From contig DATAXV010000237.1 in NCBI GenBank assembly GCA_036272915.1, positions 1 to 11,161 on the forward strand: a DNA stretch of 11,161 nucleotides, given 5' to 3'. Source of the stretch: DATAXV01 sp036272915 (GTDB lineage Bacteria > Chloroflexota > Dormibacteria > Dormibacterales > Dormibacteraceae). The notes beneath the pieces are model-generated. The model was given only the letters and a program-made list of their open reading frames with translations, was not told where the DNA came from and did no database searches. The position numbers were made by a program, and so were the translations under genes. This document shows, piece after piece, positions 6,812 through 11,161 of this stretch (position 1 is the stretch's first letter; each line of letters opens with the position of its first letter).

Positions 6812-8131
6812 TCAGGCCTCGACCGGCGGCGCGAGCGTCTTCGCGGCCACGACCGGGGCGTCCGGGCGGATCTCGATGCCGGCCTCCTCGAGGCCGTCCT
6901 TGATCGCGCGCAGGCAGTTCATCCAGGCCCCGTCGTAGTGCCCGATGGTGAGGCCGTCGGCGCCGCACTGGGCGGAGACCAGGATCCCCTGCTTGACCAG
7001 CTCCGGCGTCGCCTTGGGGCGGGGCGAGATCGCCGACAGGAAGTACTTGTCGACGCCGATCGCCCGGCGGACGTTGTGCAGGTAGGCGCGCTTCCACTCC
7101 ATCCGCGCCGGGTCGCCGAACTGCTCGCTGTAGTCGGAGCTCCGGATCGAGTCCATCTGCTCGCCGACGTGGACGAGGTCCAGGCCCATCAGCTCGGGGT
7201 GGTGGGCGTAGTGGTTGAGGCGCAGGTCGATGTCCGGCCGTGCCGCCTTGACCTCGCGCCGCATCTCGGCGAAGAACTCGGTGATCGAATCCATGCGGAA
7301 GCGGAGGAAGGCGTAGAGCTCGGGGATCTCCCCCAGCACCTCCGCCGACGTGGCGCTGCTGCTCCAGAGCAGCTCCATCTCGAAGGCGGCACGGCTGTTG
7401 AAGCGGTCGTGACCCTGCGCCATCCAGCGCATGCGCGAGGTCATCGCCTCCCAGTCGACGCCCCTGGCCTCGGCCGCCGCCCGGCAGTGGTCGCAGTAGC
7501 AGCCGCCGCGCGTGATCGAGGTCAGCCGGCCCAGCTCGCCGGCGGCCGCCGCCCGGGGGCTGGTCCCGCGCTCGCCGGGGTTGAAGCCGCGGACGCAGGT
7601 CATCACGTAGTCGACGTCGTAGTGCTTGGCGATGTCGAGGTACAGGGCCCGGCCGTAGGCGCGGACGTCGGGGTGGTTGAAGCAGATCTGCTGGTCGAAG
7701 GGCCTACCCTCGAAGTCGATCTGGACGCAGTCGAGGAACTCGCCGGCGGTGCGCTCCTTGTCGACCCAGGTGTGCGAGAGCTCGGCGCCGACGGTCATCC
7801 CCCGGCTCCGGGCGGCGGTGATCAGCTCCTGCAGCCGGTCGACCTCGCGGAGCTCGGGGTCGGCGCTGGCCAGGGGCTTGATCCGGCTCTTGGCGAAGGA
7901 CTCCGGATGCCAGTGCCAGTAGGCGCGGGAGTCCTCGGTCCAGTGCACCTTGCGGCGAGGGTTGTGCGGGTAGTAGAAGTCGGTGAGCGGTCGCTTCTCG
8001 TGGTGCATCAGCGCGACCAGATAGGCCGAGTTGGTCAGCGTCTCGCGCTGCAGCACGTCGAGGACGTGATCGACGCCCTCGTCGGCCAGATCCCAGGCGT
8101 AGAGACTGGCGACGACCTCTCTCCAGTACAT
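6812..8131 (-). CDS. Uncharacterised TIM-barrel-like protein, possible glycoside hydrolase
   Basis: A 439-residue protein with no signal peptide or membrane segment, so probably cytoplasmic. I recognise the style of uncharacterised TIM-barrel proteins related to glycoside hydrolases but cannot name a family. The N-terminus (YAWDLADEGVDHVLDVLQ, 11-28) looks like the first barrel turn. Strand-like segments with acidic or histidine ends follow: GAELSH (115-120), YDVDYVMT (171-178), IDLRLNHYAHHPEL (301-314), and LTIGHYDG (394-401). Candidate active-site residues are Glu 117, His 120, Asp 174, His 307 and His 398, not provable here. A compact C-x-C-x2-C (Cys 211, 213, 216) suggests a structural metal site. 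ATG 8131 has GAGGA six bases upstream. The gene lies 55 bases after the LarA-family gene and is probably co-transcribed with it, which points to a shared substrate pathway. Confidence 0.8.
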   Translation of the reverse strand: MYWREVVASLYAWDLADEGVDHVLDVLQRETLTNSAYLVALMHHEKRPLTDFYYPHNPRRKVHWTEDSRAYWHWHPESFAKSRIKPLASADPELREVDRLQELITAARSRGMTVGAELSHTWVDKERTAGEFLDCVQIDFEGRPFDQQICFNHPDVRAYGRALYLDIAKHYDVDYVMTCVRGFNPGERGTSPRAAAAGELGRLTSITRGGCYCDHCRAAAEARGVDWEAMTSRMRWMAQGHDRFNSRAAFEMELLWSSSATSAEVLGEIPELYAFLRFRMDSITEFFAEMRREVKAARPDIDLRLNHYAHHPELMGLDLVHVGEQMDSIRSSDYSEQFGDPARMEWKRAYLHNVRRAIGVDKYFLSAISPRPKATPELVKQGILVSAQCGADGLTIGHYDGAWMNCLRAIKDGLEEAGIEIRPDAPVVAAKTLAPPVEA

Positions 8132-8186
8132 GGGCGCTCCTCGCCTCCTCAGCGAATACGGTTGGGTGGGCGGCGGCTGCCGCGAA

Positions 8187-9509
8187 TCAGACGACGGCTC
8201 CCGCGCCGACGGCGGGAGCGGGCTGGGCGGCGTCGTGAAACCGCTCCAGGGGAAGTGTCGTCGCGGCCTCGGGCATGAGCAGCACCTTCGCCGACCGCCC
8301 CTCGCGCTCGATCGCCTCGGCGACGGCCGCCTGCAGGCTCGGGGCCGAGTGGTGCCCGAGCCGGGTTCCGGCGTCTCCTGCCAGCGGCTCGCCGACGACG
8401 ACCACGTGCCGGGTCATGCCCGGGCGGCGGGCGTAGTACTCGCCCCGGATGGTCTTGCAGCGATCGCTGATCCGGCGCGGAGGCAGATCGAGGTCCCTTC
8501 GATCGTGCTCGATGAAGATGCGGTCGAAGGTCCAGCCCGCCATCTCCGCCTGCAGCGGCGTCGGGGTCCGCTCCGGCGTCGGCGTCCGGTTGATGAAGAT
8601 CGTCGTGCCGCCCGGCCTGCAGGCCTGCCCGGCCATCTCCAGCGGCGAGGCGCCGAAGGCGCCGGGGCGGTTGGTCCCGGCCTCGGCGATGACGATGTCG
8701 GCGCGCGCACCGATCTCGGCCCCCCAGACCTTCCGGTCACCCCAGGCGATGCCCGCGCGGTGGGCTTGGAGACGGTGTCCGGCGAAGCCTCGGAAGGGCT
8801 CTCCGTCGCGGTTGATGACGAAGTTGACGATGAAGTCGAGGCCGACCAGCCCGCCGATGTCGTCCACGTCCTGCCGGCTGGGATTGCCCCAGTAGCTCCC
8901 GTACTCGCAGAGCGGCGAGAAGTTGCAGGAGTGGTTGCGGAGCACCGTCATCCAGAAGGAGACGGCCGGCGTGATCATCTTGGCCCCGCCCTCGTAACCG
9001 TGCGTGATGTGAGGCCCGATCCTCCCCACCGCGACGCGGAAGTCGGCCTCGGCGGCGATGCGGTTGATCCAGACCGGGGTCCCTCGCAGGGAGCGGCCGA
9101 TGTAGGTCATCTCGTGCTCGACGGCGTCGTGCGACACGCAGCGGTATCGCTCCCGAACGTCTGCGCCGACCTTGCGGACGAGGTCCTCATCGCTCATCGG
9201 CTCGTGCACGCCGCTGCCGGTCATCACGGTCACGTCCTCGCGTCTGGCTCCTGCCCGCTCGATCTCGTCGAGGACGGCCGGGAGCACGCGATGGGCCGGG
9301 GTCGGCCGGCCCCAGTCATCGGTGATGACCACGACTCGACGGCCGTGGAGGTCCTGGTCGCGCAGGCGGGCGGCGCCGATCGGTGCCTCAAGGGCTCCGG
9401 CCACGATGTCCTCCCACGAGCTGGTTGCCCGAGGGTTCCGGCTGACCGCCGTGCGAACCTGATCGTCTGCGAGATCGATGTCGACGCCGCCGCCGAGGTC
9501 AGATCGCAT
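8187..9509 (-). CDS. larA: LarA-family nickel-pincer 2-hydroxyacid racemase/epimerase
   Basis: A 440-residue cytoplasmic LarA-family protein. LarA enzymes interconvert stereoisomers at C2 of 2-hydroxyacids (lactate, malate, phenyllactate, gluconate and others) using a nickel-pincer nucleotide cofactor joined to a lysine. The sequence shows the N-terminal DDWGRPTP motif (64-71), GSGVHEPM (98-105), AADFRVAVG-like core (AEADFRVAVG, 153-162) and PHITHGYEGGAK (166-177). His 102, His 167, Lys 177 and His 193 correspond to His 108, His 174, Lys 184 and His 200 of lactobacillal LarA, with spacing 65/10/16 against 66/10/16. Both catalytic histidines, the cofactor lysine and the nickel ligand are therefore present. 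The cofactor-building genes larB, larC and larE are not in this window. The start at 9509 is set by AGGAGG five bases upstream; the longer open frame to 9626 lacks family similarity. The substrate is unknown and lactate should not be assumed. Confidence 0.9.
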   Translation of the reverse strand: MRSDLGGGVDIDLADDQVRTAVSRNPRATSSWEDIVAGALEAPIGAARLRDQDLHGRRVVVITDDWGRPTPAHRVLPAVLDEIERAGARREDVTVMTGSGVHEPMSDEDLVRKVGADVRERYRCVSHDAVEHEMTYIGRSLRGTPVWINRIAAEADFRVAVGRIGPHITHGYEGGAKMITPAVSFWMTVLRNHSCNFSPLCEYGSYWGNPSRQDVDDIGGLVGLDFIVNFVINRDGEPFRGFAGHRLQAHRAGIAWGDRKVWGAEIGARADIVIAEAGTNRPGAFGASPLEMAGQACRPGGTTIFINRTPTPERTPTPLQAEMAGWTFDRIFIEHDRRDLDLPPRRISDRCKTIRGEYYARRPGMTRHVVVVGEPLAGDAGTRLGHHSAPSLQAAVAEAIEREGRSAKVLLMPEAATTLPLERFHDAAQPAPAVGAGAVV

Positions 9510-9847
9510 ACCCACCTCCTGTGCCCGAGCACGCCCGAAACCGATGGCCGTCCGTTTCTCGACCATACAGCTACCGGCGACTGGCGGTCCGGGTGCGGTG
9601 CCAGCCGGGAACGAGATCGAACCCACTCGCCACGATGGGCGGCAGTCAGCGGCCCAGCGGTCTCATGGGGGGCGGAGTGGTTCGCTGTCATGCACGCGAA
9701 GCCGACGTCCTGGGTAACGCCTACGACGCGGCGGTCCACCGGGCTATTCACGCGATGAGTGACCCCTGGACCGACGAGGTTGTCGCCTGAGACCAGCACC
9801 TGCGATGCTTCGCCCTATCCATCTTCGGCGTACCGGCGAGCCGTTAG
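9510..9847. other. Non-coding interval upstream of LarA-family gene
   Basis: Apart from the ribosome binding site at its left end I see no supported gene in these 338 bases. Open frames on both strands here are short, lack ribosome binding sites or run on as antisense over the LarA-family gene, and show no motif. No good -35/-10 pair for the LarA-family gene is evident; a TATGGT on the minus strand near 9561-9566 has no matching -35. No clear terminator follows the regulator gene. The sequence could hold a decayed gene, but I cannot identify one. Confidence 0.45.
9515..9520 (-). promoter_or_regulatory. Ribosome binding site deciding LarA-family start
   Basis: A perfect AGGAGG ends 5 bases before ATG 9509. 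It fixes the start well downstream of the longest open frame (9626), whose extra 39 residues do not resemble the family N-terminus. Confidence 0.75.
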
Positions 9848-11068
9848 TCAGCTTCCCCCAGCTCGCCGACCTTCTTTGGCTCGGCGCAACGTCTCTGGGA
9901 CCGCGCCGCTAGACCGGAGCGCCCGACCCGCCTCGGTTTCGCTGAGTGCAAGGGCCACCAACAAGTGCTGTTCCCCCACCTCCCCCCCGCCCGTCTCCTG
10001 AGCTGCGAGGTGGAGAACCTCCGTCACCTGCCGGGACGGAGCGCGGGCTTCAACGTCGGCGCGCTCTGCGCTGATGCGATCCATAGCCGTGAGGATCAGG
10101 AGGACATCGCCACCGATGGCCCCGACCAGTGCCCGACCAGGACCGCCATCAGCCAGAAGTGCTTGGGCAAGGTGCTCGGGCGTCACCAAGCCGTCCCTCC
10201 CGGCGCGCTTTTGGGCACGGAGAATCACCGCCCAGGCGCCGTCGCTGAACATCTCCTTGCCGTACATGCGCTGCCGGCCCCTGGGCTGCGGCGGTTCGGC
10301 GACGACGCTCCGGCCCACATCGACCTGTAAGCGTTCGAGGACCTCACGATCGACGCCCAGGTCCGCAAGAAGTTCGGCCGCGGGGCCAGCGGCATCGACA
10401 ATCGCGAACAACAGGTGCCGCGTCTCAAGTGGGGTGACCTCCGACTGGAAAAGAGGATCCAGATCGAGCCTCTCCTCGGCGGCCGAGGAGGCCGCCATCA
10501 CGCGCTCGCGGAGCGCGGCGGGCTTGACACCGGCGGCGATAAGCAACCACATGGCGGTGGACTCCTCCGCGTAGGAGATCGCCTCCAGCAGAGAGAGGGG
10601 GGTCACGGTCTCCAGGCCACGTTCCTCCGCGAGCTCCTGGGCTCGACCCAGACGTCCCACCGCGCTGTCACTGAACCGCGCCCACAGATTGCGGTCCGCT
10701 GACCTACTCGCCATCGCTGTTTCCTCCTGAAGAATCCTGTCCAGCCGCGCCAACGCAACCCGGGCGCTGTCGATGCGAGCACCAAGCACCTCGCGGTGGA
10801 CCGCTAGGGTCCGGCCCACCGCATCGGGGGACGGGTCCGAGAGCAGCCTCGCCACGTCCGCCAGGGAGAGTTCCACCGACCGCAGTCGCGCAATCACGAC
10901 GGCGACCTGGACCTGGCCGGAGGCATAGCGCCGGTATCCGGTCCGATCATCGATCTCGGCCGGGACCAGCAAGCCGACCCGGTGGTAGCTTCGCAGCTGC
11001 TTGATCGACAGGCCGGTCCTACGGGCGAACTCGCCGATCCCCAGCAGGGACGCCGCACGAACGGTCAT
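9848..11068 (-). CDS. MerR-family regulator fused to Clp N-terminal-like repeats
   Basis: A 406-residue predicted DNA-binding protein. Residues 8-77 are a MerR winged helix-turn-helix (IGEFARRTGLSIKQLRSYHR, then GLLVPAE and TGYRRYA), and 80-117 form the usual dimerisation helix. The rest is unlike a metal-sensing or drug-sensing domain. It contains four segments resembling the Clp ATPase N-terminal repeat, at about 130-191, 200-252, 272-335 and 345-397. Each has the helix-initiating signature: TPLSLLEAI, TRHLLFAI, TPEHLAQALL and GEQHLLVAL. That amounts to two double Clp_N domains. In Clp chaperones this domain binds adaptors or substrates, so ligand sensing by protein or peptide contact is a reasonable inference. 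ATG 11068 is chosen over ATG 11116 because a MerR-type promoter lies between them; no ribosome binding site precedes 11068, consistent with a leaderless message. Its link to the downstream catabolic genes is unproven. Confidence 0.85.
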   Translation of the reverse strand: MTVRAASLLGIGEFARRTGLSIKQLRSYHRVGLLVPAEIDDRTGYRRYASGQVQVAVVIARLRSVELSLADVARLLSDPSPDAVGRTLAVHREVLGARIDSARVALARLDRILQEETAMASRSADRNLWARFSDSAVGRLGRAQELAEERGLETVTPLSLLEAISYAEESTAMWLLIAAGVKPAALRERVMAASSAAEERLDLDPLFQSEVTPLETRHLLFAIVDAAGPAAELLADLGVDREVLERLQVDVGRSVVAEPPQPRGRQRMYGKEMFSDGAWAVILRAQKRAGRDGLVTPEHLAQALLADGGPGRALVGAIGGDVLLILTAMDRISAERADVEARAPSRQVTEVLHLAAQETGGGEVGEQHLLVALALSETEAGRALRSSGAVPETLRRAKEGRRAGGS

Positions 11069-11074
11069 GCATGT

Positions 11075-11086
11075 AGTCGTACGACT
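11075..11086. repeat. Perfect 12-base palindrome AGTCGTACGACT
   Basis: AGTCGT and ACGACT form a perfect palindrome covering the predicted -10 region and overlapping the right-hand arm of the larger inverted repeat at 11083-11104. It ends 7 bases before the chosen MerR-gene start. It could be part of the operator or a second regulator site. A 12-base palindrome is uncommon by chance at one given place, but its function is unknown. Confidence 0.5.
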
Positions 11087-11106
11087 CTGCCCAGAGGGAG
11101 AGTCAA
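11076..11106 (-). promoter_or_regulatory. MerR-type promoter with 19-base spacer
   Basis: TTGACT at 11106-11101 is a 5-of-6 match to the -35 consensus; 19 bases later TACGAC (11081-11076) gives a weak -10. A 19-20 base spacer is the hallmark of promoters that MerR proteins activate by twisting DNA, and an inverted repeat fills the spacer. The expected transcription start is at about 11068-11069, which coincides with ATG 11068 and predicts a leaderless transcript. The -10 is the weakest part of the call. Confidence 0.5.
11083..11104. promoter_or_regulatory. Inverted-repeat operator, probable MerR autoregulatory site
   Basis: Arms GACTCT and AGAGTC are perfectly complementary over 6 bases. The complete 22-base element pairs at 8 of 11 positions. 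It lies between the -35 and -10 elements, exactly where MerR dimers bind. The minus-strand half CTTGACT resembles one half (CTTGAGT) of the HspR inverted repeat, but the second half does not match. Autoregulation by the fusion protein encoded next to it is inference. Confidence 0.5.
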
Positions 11107-11117
11107 GTAGATACATA

Positions 11118-11133
11118 CTGACGAAGCCGTCAG
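11118..11133 (-). terminator. Hairpin upstream of MerR gene, possible terminator
   Basis: CTGACG and CGTCAG form a perfect 6-base stem with a 4-base loop. On the minus strand it is followed by an AT-rich TATGTATCTACTT rather than a true U-run. Immediately before it, at 11136-11134, a minus-strand TAG closes an open frame entering from the window edge (last residues would be EKVAEAGS). The hairpin may thus terminate an upstream gene; only 28 bases of that frame are visible, so I do not annotate the gene itself. Confidence 0.3.
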
Positions 11134-11161
11134 CTAGCTGCCCGCCTCAGCGACCTTCTCC

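Noticed and set aside
6683..8278. Plus-strand open frame of 531 codons opposite the TIM-barrel gene
   Set aside because: Low-complexity antisense shadow with no ribosome binding site or recognisable domain; it also crosses a gene boundary.
8130..9758. Plus-strand open frame of 542 codons opposite the LarA-family gene
   Set aside because: Shadow frame; the minus strand encodes a protein with all LarA catalytic residues.
9230..9799. Minus-strand open frame overlapping the LarA start and upstream gap
   Set aside because: Out of frame with the LarA gene, no motif, no ribosome binding site.
1..11161. CRISPR array, insertion sequence, phage or defence system
   Set aside because: No spaced direct repeats, transposase, terminal inverted repeats, integrase or known defence protein was found; gene content is metabolic and regulatory.

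Overview
The window is about two-thirds G+C, and every gene I can support lies on the minus strand. Codons with G or C in the third position, a GTG start, strong AGGAGG-type ribosome binding sites, a lipoprotein binding protein and one apparently leaderless gene fit a high-GC monoderm-like bacterium such as an actinobacterium or a member of the Chloroflexota. There is no rRNA or other phylogenetic marker, so this placement is inference.

Read in the direction of transcription (right to left), the layout is as follows. (1) 11161-9848: a MerR-type regulator whose C-terminal two thirds looks like four Clp N-terminal repeats. Its promoter carries an inverted repeat inside a 19-base -35/-10 spacer. 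(2) 9847-9510: about 340 bases with no recognisable gene. (3) 9509-8187: a LarA-family, nickel-pincer-type 2-hydroxyacid racemase/epimerase with the key His/His/Lys/His residues in place, followed after 55 bases by (4) 8131-6812, an uncharacterised TIM-barrel-like protein, possibly a glycoside hydrolase. (5) 6811-6320: about 490 non-coding bases. These contain a plausible promoter (TTGACA) and a cluster of 9-base tandem repeats that includes a LacI/CcpA-like operator sequence. (6) 6319-455: a complete PepT-type (dipeptide/oligopeptide/nickel family) ABC importer in the order binding protein, permease B, permease C, ATPase D, ATPase F. Three of its junctions are ATGA overlaps or 4-base gaps, and the binding protein is separated from the first permease by 31 bases containing a short hairpin. 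(7) 458-279: a tiny two-helix membrane protein whose start overlaps the last ATPase. (8) 216-112: the first 30 or so residues of an NAD(P)-binding SDR/NmrA-like protein, broken soon after its Rossmann motif.

Working together, the racemase, the TIM-barrel protein and the importer look like an uptake and catabolism module for an unidentified compound. The importer family handles peptides but also oligosaccharides and nickel chelates, so the cargo could be a glycoconjugate or sugar-acid compound whose 2-hydroxyacid part is epimerised by the LarA homologue. A less likely alternative is that the importer supplies nickel for LarA. The most unusual single item is the MerR-Clp_N fusion regulator.
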